This document shows, piece by piece, positions 12,101-22,517 of a stretch of 64,000 bases of DNA (the stretch's first letter is position 1; each line of letters begins with the position of its first letter). This stretch comes from Hypomyces perniciosus (lineage: Eukaryota; Ascomycota; Sordariomycetes; Hypocreales; Hypocreaceae): contig SPDT01000001.1 in assembly GCA_008477525.1 (NCBI GenBank), positions 992,001 through 1,056,000 on the forward strand. Direction: 5' to 3'. The notes under the pieces were generated by a model. That model ran no database searches. It had not been told where the DNA came from and saw nothing but the letters and a program-made list of their open reading frames with translations. The position numbers and the translations under genes are program-made.

Positions 12101-15010
12101 ACAGCTATAGAATATCCTTAAAGAATACTAGAAATATAATAAGCTATTTAAAGAAATACTTAATATAAAACTACTAGAATACAGCTAATAGGACTATATA
12201 ATTAAGCTTAAAGATAATGCAAGTATTACCTTTTATGAAATCTATAATTTAAATAAAAAAAAGCTTAAAAGCTTACGCGATTATTTGGACAATATATTAG
12301 TTAAAGGGTATATTTAACCCTTTTTATTAGAAGTAGGCTATTTTATTATATTTATATTAAAGAAAGGAGGTAAACTATAATTAATTATAGACTATTAACA
12401 GCTTAATAAAACTACTATTAAAGATAAAACTCTATAACTGTTAATTATAGAATTATAGGATAGACTATAGGAAAAAGTAATTTATAGCGCTAAATCTTAA
12501 AAGCGCTTATAACCTTATCTAAATTAATAAAAAACATAAATAAATAACTGCTTTTCAAACTAAATACAGTTTATTTAAATACTTAATTATACCTTTCAGT
12601 TTTATTAACACCTTTATAATATTTTAGAAAATAATTAATAATATATTAAAAGAGTATTTTAATATTTTTATAGTTATTTACTTAAATAATATCTTAATCT
12701 TTTTAAATACCTTTAAAGAATATAAAGAATATATCTATAAAGTATTATAGACACTATAAAATATTAAACTATTTATAAAATTAAAGAAATATAAATTCTA
12801 TATATAAAAAGTCACTTTTTTAAAATATATTATTACCTTTAGAGAAATTTATATAAATTTATTGAAAGTATAAGTAGTATAAGATTAGCCTATATCTATA
12901 ACAGTTAAGGAAGTCTAAAGCTTTTTAAAACTCGCTAACTATTATTAATAATTTATTAAAAACTATAAAAGTATTATATAGACTCTCTATAAACTTATTA
13001 AAAAAGACTAAAAGTTTTTATAGGTATTAGATATATAAAATGCATTTAATAAACTTAAATAGCTTATCTTAAAAAAACCTATACTTATTATATTTAACTT
13101 ATCTAAAGAAATAAAAGTCAAAATAAATGCTTTTAACTTTACTATAAAAGCTTAATTTAACTAAAAGGATAAAAACAGTAAACTATATTTTATTGCCTTT
13201 TATTTTTAAGCATTATATAGCACAGAATTAAACTATCTAATATATAATAAAGAATTCTTTACTATTATTCTTACATTTAAAGAATAGTAATATTACCTAT
13301 TAAAAGGAATATATAAAGTTAAGGTATATATTAACTATAAGAATATTACATACTTTATAATAGTTTAATAACTCTCAGGAAGATAGATCTACTATATAAA
13401 ATACCTTTGAGAGTTTAACTATATTTTAATTTACTAGAAAAGATCTAAAAATAAATAAACAGATACACTTAATAGATAAGCCGATTATAACTAAAAAAAG
13501 ATTAAATATACTAAGCAGATCTTAAAATAAACCCCTAAAAGATATTATTAATAAATAGCACTTTAAGCTATATATAAAGTATCCAGTAATAATACTATAC
13601 TTTAATGCATTAAAAAGCACTATACTATTTAAAATAATAATAAATTTTTAAAAGATATAAAGTTTAATAAAAAAGGAACTCGATAATAAAATAAAAGGAT
13701 TTAAATCCCAGATAAACTCTAGAAAAATATAATTATAGAAGTTTATTAATACCCAGTATATAAATATAAAGGTATTCGCAAAACCTACAAATAGGTGTAA
13801 AGGTATTTCAAGTTTTAGACTTAAAAAGGTAATGCAAAATATTATTTCTTACTGTATAACTTATAAAATAGTTAAAACCTTAAAACATAAACTATACAGT
13901 AAACTTTAACCTTTACTAATGCTAGAATAACTATAAAAGTTAATTTTATTAAACTTTATTATTAAACTACTACTATTTATTAAACTAAGATTAAAAATTA
14001 AATATAATAGTATTTTAATAATTATAGATTAATTCACTAAATACTTTTATATATTTTTATATAAAAAAGTAATAAATACAGAAATATTAGCCTATATATT
14101 CTTATAATTTATTACAGTTAACTATATAATTTTAGCTAAAATTATTTCTAACTAAAAGTTAACCTTTACTTTTAAATTCTAGTAAATATTTATAAATTAA
14201 TTAAATCTAAATTATAAACTTAATACTATATATTACCTATAGATAAATAATTAAATAGAATATATTAACTAGGTTATTAAAGCTTATTTAAAAAGTTATA
14301 TTAACTTTAACTAAGACAATTAAGTAAAAAAACTATTAATTGTATAAATATCCTATAATAGTAATATTTTAAAGTTAACTGGACTTAGCTTTATATATAT
14401 TAACTACAGCTTTACGCTAAATATATATAAAGCGCTAAAAAAGGCCTATATATTAATAAAGTATAAATTAAAGCTAAAGATATAAAATAGTTATATAAAG
14501 AAATATAAGTATACTTTTACTTTATATAAAAAAAAATAAAAAAGTATACTAATAAATATAAATTAAAGGGATTAATCTTTAAAGAGGGAGATATAATTTA
14601 CCTGTACTATTATTCGCTAGGAAAAAAACTATAAATATTAAAATAACGCAATTAAACAATAAATTAGATTTCAAAAAACTTAAACTTTACTTAATTAAAA
14701 AAGTTATTTTAAAAGTTATTTATAAATTTATACTATTAAATAATATCTAAATCTACCTAGTATTTTATATTTTATTATTTAAGAAAATATTATAAAATAA
14801 ATTAGAAAATAGATTAATTATAGATTTAATTAAAGTTTTACTAATTAAAGAAAAATATAAAGTTAAAAAAATTAAAGCTATAAAAATAAAAGACAATAAA
14901 TGCTGATATTTAATAAAATAAAAAAACTATAGAAAAAAGTATAACTTTTAAAAACTTAAAGAATACTTTAAATACTCCTCAATAACTTTACAGTAATTCT
15001 ACCAAAATCT
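9200..15010 (+). pseudogene. gypsy gag-pol remnant (zinc knuckle, protease, RT, integrase end, chromodomain)
   Basis: Read with TAA/TAG as former Gln, the plus strand shows domains in Ty3/gypsy order. A gag zinc knuckle lies near 9880-9935 (cysteines partly turned to Tyr, KPGY-ILKDCK). The protease motif is near 11515-11560 (LIDSRVIGNFIAP, normally D-S/T-G). RT follows: GGKLQLIIDYQQLN near 12370 and the active-site box YLNN at 12679-12690, where the canonical Asp pair is Asn-Asn. An integrase C-terminal part is near 14570-14700 and a chromodomain-like stretch at 14850-15000. Chromodomains steer such integrases to heterochromatin in characterised chromoviruses. No frame is open; the element is dead. 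Confidence 0.8.
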
Positions 15011-15689
15011 AAGCCTTTTAATAAAAGGTTTAATAAAGCATTAAAAGTAAAAAAATCAATACCTTAAAAATCCTAAACCTCTAAAAAAACTTTTAATTCC
15101 TGCCGCTTTAAATCTTTTAGTTTATTTAAAGATTCTAACCTATACTTAACTATCTCTTTACCTTTAATCTACAGCTATTATTTTTAATAATAAAGACGCT
15201 TTAAATAATCCAAGGCCTTGTCTATTTCCGCCTAGGCCTTATAAAAGGCTTTATAATAAAATAATAAAAGTTTTTCCGCCAATTCTTTAGTGGAATTAAG
15301 ATATCGCAACTTAAAAACAATACCTAACACTAAAAAAACAGCCTTAGCTACAACACTAAAGAAAAACCTTAAGAAAACTTACAGGAATTTAACGTAACCC
15401 CCGCACTATTATATAGACAACCGACACAAATACACTCACTGCACTTTAAAGAGTAATCGCTTATATAACACTTTAGGCCGCGAAAAAGACAATAAAAGCA
15501 AAGTATAACATTACAACTATTAATATTAATTAAGTCTGCAAGTTTATAACAATAAAAAGTCAATTTAGTATAAGTAGGCTATAAACTATTAAATATAATA
15601 AAACAGTTAAGAAAAAGGATATTATATATAAGAAAAGGGAAAGGATTAAAATAGGTCTTAAGGATAAAACTAATAAGAAAAGGACATTA

Positions 15690-16097
15690 TATTATAACCC
15701 AACTATATTAAAGACTAGGTTATAGTGATACAGAAAAATATCGGTTACTTTAACCAATTATTAGGAAGTAATTACCGCGTTAAGCGTAATTACCTAAACA
15801 CTTACTACCCTAAGATATAAAATTACTTACTCGATCACTACACTATCGCAGTAATTACAGCAACGCTTACTGGAACATTAATAATTATATATAGATCTCC
15901 TTTATATATATACGACTGGCTTATTACTTATTTAATATAGTTACTTAGACAGTTATTAACCAATTGCATTCACTAAAACCGCCTATTCTACAGAATCATA
16001 ACTATATTACCCTGCTCAGTATTTATCCTTAACCTCTCTGTTAATATAAACCTATAAACCTCGGTTTAACTGTTGAGAACCAACCCGGATCGTTACA
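15690..16097 (+). repeat. 3' LTR of the gypsy element
   Basis: 408 bp, same length as the 5' LTR. The first 60 bp are decayed (TATTATAACCC for TGTCACGACCT), but the outer 300 bp are preserved, ending CCCGGATCGTTACA. This is the reverse of the pattern in the 5' LTR. Confidence 0.9.
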
Positions 16098-16252
16098 TAT
16101 AGCTATTTAAAGGATTATTATATTATATATAAATAGAAGGAAAATATTAAAGGTGTGAAAAGATAATAAAAAAGCTCATATAATAATATTAATATTTTTA
16201 AGAATAAGGGAATATTTATCTTTTTATAGCTATAGTATTTAAAAACGCAGCT

Positions 16253-16265
16253 CTAGGCTTATAAC
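16253..16265 (-). other. primer-binding site of outer element, half-tRNA(iMet) type
   Basis: Directly inside the right LTR the minus strand reads GTTATAAGCCTAG. This equals GTTATGAGCCCAG, the complement of the anticodon arm of initiator tRNA-Met (CTGGGCTCATAAC), except for two RIP-type transitions. Priming by an initiator-Met half-tRNA cut in the anticodon loop is known for Drosophila copia and yeast Ty5. Confidence 0.75.
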
Positions 16266-16537
16266 TATCGCGTAAAGTAAATTGTATAGTCAGTATATTC
16301 ATTTTACTATATAGGTTAAAAGGCACTTGAATTCCAGCTCTGTTTATCGCTCTTGCTGCTGTCTAAAGAACTATGCCCTCGTATCTCTAATAGTTTCCTT
16401 GCCAGCTATTTTATAGTGTATCTGGAACGCATCGCGTTCCTCTAGTCCATATCTTTAGCTCCTCCTCGAGTTCCACATCGCAATTTCCTTCGTTTCAACT
16501 TCAACAGAGCTTTCCACCTAGTCCGCACTATCCGACA
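16266..16537 (-). repeat. right LTR of outer element (its 5' LTR)
   Basis: 272 bp, equal to the left copy. The inner 60 bp are decayed (CGTAAAGTAAATTG) and the outer 200 bp preserved (GGAACGCATCGCGTTCC, GAGTTCCACATCGC). It ends CCGACA followed by the target duplication CGACG. Confidence 0.88.
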
Positions 16538-16768
16538 CGACGTTACACTGTCAACCAACGCCTGGGTATTTGGACAGGTCAGCAACCTAGATCGGGCCCG
16601 CATTGCACGGTATTGGTCAGTAGCCGCGGTTGTGTCAAGGAGCCCGAACTACATGATATTTCTAAGCAAAATAACACATATATGAAAGTGCCGTTTTCTG
16701 TGACAAAGTATCGTTTTCAGAAACTCTCCACTGCTTGCAATCCTAAACAATTTATACAACCTCACATC

Positions 16769-17941
16769 ATGGCACCCATTCGCGTCGGCATCATCGGCCT
16801 CTCGGCCGCCCACGACTTTGGTAGTACTGGAACATGGACTGCTTCTTCCCATTTGCCTGCCTTGCAGAACTTGGCCGACTACGAAATCGTCGCCCTTGCC
16901 AACTCTACCGTGGAGTCGGCGAAGCGATCCATTGCGGTTCATAACCTCCCATCATTGACCAAAGCGTACGGAACTCCGGAAGACATCGCCGGCGACCAGG
17001 AAGTGGACCTCGTTGTAGTGTCTGTCCAGGTCCAGAAGCACTACACGCTTGCAAAGCCCGCACTTCTTAACAGGAAGAAGGTCTTGGTTGAATGGCCGCT
17101 TGCCGCGACGATCGATGAGGTCGAGGAGCTTACGCAGCTGGCAAAGGATAGCGGTGTCGACACCGCCGTTGGTGTACAGGCCCGAGCCGGACCCGTGATT
17201 CAAAAGCTCAAGGAGATTCTTGCTAGTGGACAAATCGGCCGGGTTCTCAGCTCGACTGTTGTCGCCTCGTCGAGCAAGGTCAGCACTGAGACTTGGGCAG
17301 AAGATCTGAAATACTATTTGGACATTTCCAGTGGAGTTCAGTATGCCATAGCATTTGGTCATTGTATGCTCTAACAGCCTCTGATACCTTGGGATACTTC
17401 GCTAACCGTGGCAGTTCTCGACTCCTTTGTTGAAGTATTGGGGGATATTCCTCAACCTCAGGCCGTATTGAAGACTCAGTACGAGACGACGCAACTTCTG
17501 GGCCCCGACGGCAATGTTGTTAACCCGGCATATCGCAAGACCGATCCGGATCACATTCTTGTTCAGGGCGTAACTGACGGCGGGGTAGTCGCATCGTTTG
17601 CCTTCCGCAAGTCAAAGGGAGGTCCTGTTGATGATATTGGCATCCGATGGACAATTTCTGGCACCAAGGGCGAGATATCCATTACCGGTCCCGACTGGTG
17701 GCAAATGCTGGACAAGGAGCTGCAGCTGCAGGTCAAGATTGGCAGCCAGCCCGCGCAGATGATCAACTTCGATTCATACAGAGTAGAGGCTGCGAAGAAG
17801 GTGGCGCCTTTTGCTGCAAATGTCGCATCTCTATATGATGCGTTTGCCAAAGGCGACACGACAAAGTATGCCACATTCGAGTCCGCCGCCAAGACACATC
17901 GGTTGCTGGAGAGGATTAGGAATTCTGCTGTAATTCAGTAA
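16769..17941 (+). CDS. Gal80-like Gfo/Idh/MocA family protein, two exons, intact (373 aa)
   Basis: Exon 1 is 16769-17363 and exon 2 is 17415-17941. The 51-bp intron has donor GTATGC, branch GCTAACC and acceptor GCAG; splicing gives an uninterrupted AFGHFLDSF across the junction. The N-terminal Rossmann fold (IRVGIIGLSAAHDFG, residues 4-18) binds NAD(P). Residues around 105-112 (VLVEWPLA) hold the family's EKP-like motif as E-W-P. The C-terminal half is the mixed beta domain, with DHILVQG and SGTKGEISI. The arrangement follows yeast Gal80, a catalytically idle member that represses Gal4, but filamentous fungi have many homologues that are probably oxidoreductases on sugars. The Met at 16769 is chosen because the family begins just before the Rossmann strand; the frame is open further upstream to 16613. 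No RIP damage is visible. Confidence 0.9.
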
Positions 17942-18536
17942 GGGCTGAGCGATGTTGCTACCAGGGCCAGCCTACCCGTGGCGTGGTGGCGGCAGATTCG
18001 CAAATTTTTTTGGGTACAAATAAGTACTAGCAACCGCCACTAAAATTGAAGTACCCCTTGAAAGTTGAATTCACTTCACTATTGCAATTTCTCCCCCAAA
18101 CAATATTTTGCTGAGACGCGACGAACACAACAACGCCAGCATTCCAACGTCAACAACAGTTATTCAGCCAATTCTTTCGAAATCGACATCATTTAAGAAC
18201 GGAATCACTCTCTTATTTAAGAGGCATGCTCTGTGTACGCCACATTATTCAGTGCACGCACCAGAAAGAAAGCTAAGCTCAACGGGGCAGTAGAGGTCCC
18301 ACTTTTCCCTACAAAAAGCCACTCTACGGTAATATGCGACAGCTCTACCGTATGCTAGATGTCTCCTTCCCCTTGCATAACAGTTGCTGTATGCTCCCGT
18401 AGTTCTACGTCCGTTGCTGGGTACGTATACATGTCCGTTGAATATCTTGGAATCTCAGCTGCTTGACTGCGTTTTCTGGCATCTAGAACCTCCTGAAGCT
18501 AACTGGTCATCGAAAATGGCTTTTTTGTGAGGAAAA
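17942..18536. other. intergenic, gene end to transposase remnant
   Basis: Balanced composition and no convincing gene. An inverted pair TACGGTA...TACCGTA at about 18326-18353 lies 180 bp upstream of the broken transposase and could be part of a transposon end, but a matching end after the remnant was not found. Confidence 0.4.
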
Positions 18537-19160
18537 GTGGTCTGTGTCAATGTGGCCGCAGCCCTCCCAGACGCTGCTATTGGAGACCTTTCGTTAGATA
18601 CTCGTACTGGGCGGGCTGTTAATGCTGTCCAACGAGGCGACTGCAAATCGGTGAAAGAGACACGCCGGAAATGGAACATGCCTTATTATATGCTGCGCCA
18701 CCGGATTCAACGACAATGGTGATAATAGAAGCTTGCTTAGAGACGAAGACGAGCTTCCAATATTTCCTGGTGTAACTGGCGTATATCGGCTTGGTAAAGT
18801 AATATTTCTATTCATTTGTAACTAATTCGTCAACTAACTTTTATAATATTTAGGGTTCCATATCACCGTGGTGAAGCTTCACGTAACACTGTCAGTGTCG
18901 ACGAAGGCGAGCAGCTCAAGGCGGGACACGTTCTTATGAGGCGAATAATCGACTCAAATAGCTTAAATACAAGTATCTCAATATATGGTTAACGAAGCAG
19001 CCAGATCGCCGGCAAAGCCGTTGAGTTGGTGGACCAACTTCAAACGTCAGTTTCTCACTCGAAATAGACTGAAAAGTATCAAACGTTATGCCTAGCCGAG
19101 AGCATGGCGCATGCGTCGACTAAAGGTCGCCACCGCTTACACCAAAGCGTGTAACACAAC
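18537..19160 (+). pseudogene. pogo/Fot1-class transposase N-terminal remnant
   Basis: Two DNA-binding modules of Tc1/pogo (Fot1-like) transposases can be read in different frames. At 18595-18710 an open stretch AVNAVQRGDCKSV followed by WNMPYYMLRHRIQ matches the psq-type helix-turn-helix, where an A-V-x-x-V helix precedes W-x-V-P-x-x-T-L-R-x-R. At 19015-19090 SWWTNFKRQFL then RLKSIKRYA matches the CENP-B/Tc5 domain, W-x-x-x-F-L-x-R-x-P-x-L-K. Between them the frame is broken by stops and shifts, and the DDE catalytic domain is absent. The sequence is not strongly AT-shifted, so the break looks like ordinary truncation rather than heavy RIP. Confidence 0.65.
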
Positions 19161-19218
19161 TGTAGTGCTATCCGTTTTTAGTATGAACTAAACCAGCAGG
19201 AGCCGGTAGCCATTTACC

Positions 19219-20008
19219 TCAGAAGTATAGTTTGTAGTCATTATAAACACCCCTTACTGCTCCTCCGATGACAGATTTGACGTAGTCACGAATATCTATT
19301 GGCTTAAAGTCCGGATACAGTTCCTTAGACGCTAGATAGCCAAGATACTTGGCATAATCCGGGTTGTTATCTCCACGCACACCACACCGCAGTGCATATT
19401 CGGTCAAAAACAGGAGGTAAAGCATAGCTGGATCAGTCGGGTTCTTTCCAGCCGACACCCTGCACGCTGCAACTCTGTCGTGGATGGTCTTATCCGCAAC
19501 CTGCCACAAGGCCCGGTCAGCCAGATTTAAAGAGAAGCTCATGCGCTGTTATTGGTATAACTTACGTAGTTCCGTCCAAGCTTTCCCCAACTTATCTCCT
19601 CAAGATTAGATCTATGATCTGATCTTGCGTCATCATTATATTATATGCAATATTCGAGACAATGGTGCCGTCGGTGACCGGCGCAAGGGCAACTAGTTCA
19701 CTGACGTGTGTAAGGTATGCCGTTTCCTCTCTGGCTAAGCATCCTATGCTGTCCACCCAATTCCGCACGCTTTTCACCTCGTCTTGTTGAGCGAGGCCTA
19801 AGCCCATCATCCGGCGCGTTCTTTCGACAAAGTGATCTGTTTTATAAGAATTGTACACGAAGCATTTGACATCCTTACTGTAGAGTTTATAGGCTCGGAG
19901 CCGGATGCGATGGAGGCCGACGGAGGTCACGGGCGGCAACGATGGCATATTTGGGTAAAACATCAGGCTGAGGATATTTAATCGGGCCAGGGTCATAAGA
20001 GTTGGCAA
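19219..20008 (-). CDS. unrecognised fungal protein, probably two exons
   Basis: Two good minus-strand frames lie head to tail: 19592-20008 (ends LILRR) and 19219-19542 (starts MSFSLNLADRALW, ends YNDYKLYF). The first has no ATG at its 5' edge, although MTLARLN follows shortly; it contains PSLPPVTSVGLHRIRLRAY, a KCFVYNSYKTDHFVERTRR basic stretch and a helical DEVKSVRNWVDSIGCLAREE. The second is helical with no membrane span. Likely one gene with an intron around 19545-19690; an acceptor AACAG sits just before the second frame at about 19547, but the donor is uncertain. Composition is normal, so RIP has not touched it. I know no family for it, and a decayed gene is possible. Confidence 0.45.
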
Positions 20009-20235
20009 TGAGTGCGCTTCAATTGAAATAACGAGTCCACATAGAAACCAAATTCGACGTGCAAAATAGGAGTGATAAGTTATGTGACCCTTAAATCATT
20101 AGAGCAGTCCATGGCCGGGAATGAAATACATAGCTATACCGGTACATTTCCTGCTGCGTGGTACAACCTCCATTTTCTTCCCGATCTGGATACTAAATGA
20201 AGCATCTAGATTACTGGAGGAAATAATGGACCAAT

Positions 20236-20723
20236 TCACTTCCTCGAAGCCTGGGCACTCCAAGGAGAGACTTTGTAAAGGGCGTATATCTGTACACCTA
20301 GAACGACCAGAGCCCCTCCCCCCAAGGCTCTTAAACCCTCGATCGGCAAATTTCCCTCCCAATAGCACCATAAACAACCGGCAATATCCAAGGCGTCGAT
20401 CACCATCACGGTCAATAACACACGACACAACTCCTTTATGTCGGTTAATCTGATCAAGTTAACGGCCGATAGTCGACTTCACTTACGAAATTGTTGGGTC
20501 GGACTCCGGCATCAGTTGAAAGGGCTTGGCTGTTGATTCCACGACAGGCGCGAAGAAGCGCACCGACCGCGAAATCACGAGCACCTGTCATCCGAGCAGC
20601 AATAGCTACTGGACCCGTGTAGGGTATCAAGAATGCCTTAGCCGCGAGCTTTGGCGTTGCGAAGAAGAATGCGCCGCTCGCCATTCGGAGTGTAGAGAGA
20701 GCAGTGAGAGTTAACATATCCAT
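20236..20723 (-). CDS. DUF4267-like small membrane protein, two exons, intact (144 aa)
   Basis: Exon 1 is 20487-20723 (79 codons), exon 2 is 20236-20433 (65 codons plus stop), with a 53-bp intron having donor GTAAGTG and acceptor AAAG. Both exons are in phase 0. The start MDMLTLTALST is followed by LRMASGAFFFATPKLAAKAF and GARDFAVGALLRA; exon 2 adds VMVIDALDIAGCLWCYWEG and the hydrophobic GGGALVVLGVQIYALY. This pattern of short membrane helices with a conserved G-A-R-D-F-A-x-G and D-A-L-D matches DUF4267-type fungal proteins of unknown function. A longer frame runs upstream to 20822, but its extra residues are not hydrophobic. A copia-type LTR lies 170 bp upstream, at 20892. Confidence 0.8.
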
Positions 20724-20891
20724 TTCTACACTATGATAGATGCTCCAGGGGAAAAAAGAAAAGGTAGAAAATGAATGTGCCAATAGTCTACACTTGGTAC
20801 ACTTAGTATAAAACGCCGTCATGCATGGTCGGGCACAGATTGTGACTTACCGGGCTCGCAGACATACTACCAGTGGAAAGTATATATATTG

Positions 20892-21067
20892 TGTGGCGGA
20901 GCGCGGCACAGCTATATGGAGCATAGAGAGAGAGTGAATGAAGCTTAATTCTACAAAAGGAAATATACTATGGTGGCCTCGCTATATATATATATAGCTA
21001 ATATAAAGAAAAAGCGGTGTGTAGGCGCTATAAGCGCCTATATAGTCTAATATATTACTTATGCGAT
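20892..21067 (-). repeat. LTR family L3, truncated
   Basis: Starts TGTGGCGGAGCGCGG and matches the first 175 bp of the 278-bp copy at 31630-31907 (shared TATATATATAGCTAATATAAAG). It stops abruptly where the L1 LTR begins at 21068, so it was cut by that insertion. Least decayed of the three L3 copies in the window. Confidence 0.75.
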
Positions 21068-21329
21068 TATTAGGAGACCGGAAGCTGCAGAGCTCTCTTA
21101 GTATTATATAGGCCAGAATATATATATAAAAGTAACTATAGTCCCTGAGGATATAGAACTTTAGAGACAAGTAAACTACTATTATTACACTTAACTACTA
21201 ATTTTTAATATATTACCTGCTTATTAATACTTATTTTCCTTTTAAATAACTACTCTTTAATTTTATTTAGTTTATTTTAAAATTGCAGCCTTTTATTTAC
21301 TTTATTTACTTTAAAAAAAGTCTTTAATA
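21068..21329 (+). repeat. LTR family L1, full length 262 bp, decayed
   Basis: Starts TATTAGGAGACC and ends AGTCTTTAATA, RIP forms of TGTCAGGAGACC and GGTCTCTAATA, with exactly the 262-bp length of the copy at 5434. It sits inside an L3 LTR. No duplication is seen at its right side, so the right flank has been lost or rearranged. Confidence 0.8.
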
Positions 21330-21785
21330 TATTGATTTTTTATTATTTTTAATTAAAAATTACAAAACTATTAACATTAAAAATACTTTTAATAGTAAAT
21401 AAGTAACTTAGTTTTAATAAAAAAGTTATGTTTTAAATATAAATTTTTTTAAATAAAGGTATTTATTTAAATTATTAACTAAACCTTTTTAATAGTATTT
21501 TATTTATAAGAAAAGAATTTAATATTTATATTTAATAAATAGAAAATAAATAATAAATATATTTAAAAAGGAAATATTTAAATCTTTTTTAAAAAACTTT
21601 TTCAAAAGTTTAACGATTAAAGTTTTATTGTTTATAATTAGGTTATTATATATTATAATTAAAATAGTAACTAATACAATAATTAATTAAACTTATAAAA
21701 TATTAAAGATAGTAAATAGTATAATGTAAATACTTTAAAATTTAATTATTAAATAATAGCTTAAAAGTATTTAAAATAATTTAAA
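21330..21785. other. AT-rich RIP-decayed sequence, nothing identifiable
   Basis: More than 80% A+T, no open frames, no motif that I can place. Confidence 0.6.
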
Positions 21786-22517
21786 AGTAATGCTATTAGA
21801 ACAGATAAAAATTGCTACTAGAATAAATAGTCTGTGCGCGCATATAGAAATCATTCTAGCTTTCAATTACTCGATCTTCCACAAACAACAACTTAAGCAG
21901 CAATAACAGCAGCAATAATAGCAGCAGCTCTATTATTCCTATACAACAATTATAACAGCAGCTATAATAAGGGCGGCTATAAAGGCAAAGACGCAGCAGC
22001 AGCAGTAAAGCTGCTATATAAGAATTATAACAACAGTTATAAATGTAGCCGAGAGGTTAGCCCTAAGGCTAACTACCTATATATCAGCTTAACCCTAGTA
22101 TATAACAGGTCCCTTTACAGTTAGAGATTAAAAGCTCACAGCCGATATTATAGGGGCCTAGAATATCCAGTTAATGTTTTAGAGGCTATAATACATTATA
22201 GGTTATAAAAGCTTTTAGCTAATAAAGCTATATCTCTATTATAGCAGTAGCAGTAATAGTAGTATTATTTTAAATTAAAAAGATTAAAAAGACTATATTA
22301 ATTATATAGCTAAAAGAATAGTTAGTTTCAAGGAATATATATAAATAAATAAAATATGTATTAAAGATTTATTATTTAAAGTAATTTAATAGTGTTAGAA
22401 TTAAATGTTATATAAAAGAGTAAATTATATATTAAAGGAAATTGCTAAAAGAATGTCGCAGCTGTATATAAACTATCTGTTTTAGTAGTAATCTTTATTT
22501 ATTTTAGTGGTATTACT
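21786..22517. mobile_element. 732-bp TIR element, relative of 3166-5737
   Basis: Ends AGTAATGCTATTAGAACAG and its inverse (GTAGTAATC...GGTATTACT) form imperfect terminal repeats of about 60 bp. Each repeat contains a roughly 23-bp motif (CTACTAGAATAAATAGT-like) twice. Inside the left end AGTCTGTGCGCGC matches AGTCTGTGCGCCG of the larger element, and 22270-22400 matches its 3' part. The interior is rich in CAG/CAA/AAC triplets (21890-22050), a Gln/Asn/Ser-rich stretch in translation. It is probably an internally deleted copy. Confidence 0.6.

Larger units (their letters stand above)
8375..16097 (+). mobile_element. complete-length Ty3/gypsy chromovirus-type element, RIP-killed
   Basis: Two 408-bp LTRs (8375-8782, 15690-16097) enclose gag, protease, RT and a chromodomain-like end in plus-strand order. 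The LTRs run TGTCACGACC...GATCGTTACA, with terminal decay in one copy each. The insertion is flanked by a perfect duplication TATAG (8370-8374 and 16098-16102). Total length is 7,723 bp. A purine-rich tract (AAGAAAAGGAC near 15675) precedes the 3' LTR. It inserted into the outer retroelement near that element's right LTR. A 5'-truncated inverse copy is at 39199-42805. Confidence 0.92.
1233..16537 (-). mobile_element. outer LTR retroelement (copia-like by primer site), RIP-decayed, with nested insertions
   Basis: Two 272-bp direct repeats bound this 15.3-kb block: 1233-1504 and 16266-16537. Both run from TGTCG/TATCG to CCGATA/CCGACA. The block is flanked by the identical 5-bp target duplication CGACG (1228-1232 and 16538-16542), so it was one insertion. 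A purine tract abuts the left LTR on the minus strand (AAAGGGGTG, 1505-1513), and a primer site abuts the right LTR (16253-16265), so the element reads on the minus strand. Removing the nested TIR element (3166-5737) and gypsy element (8375-16097) leaves about 5 kb, a normal copia length. All coding sequence is destroyed by C:G to T:A decay; I could not read pol domains. The copia label rests on the half-tRNA primer site. Confidence 0.85.
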
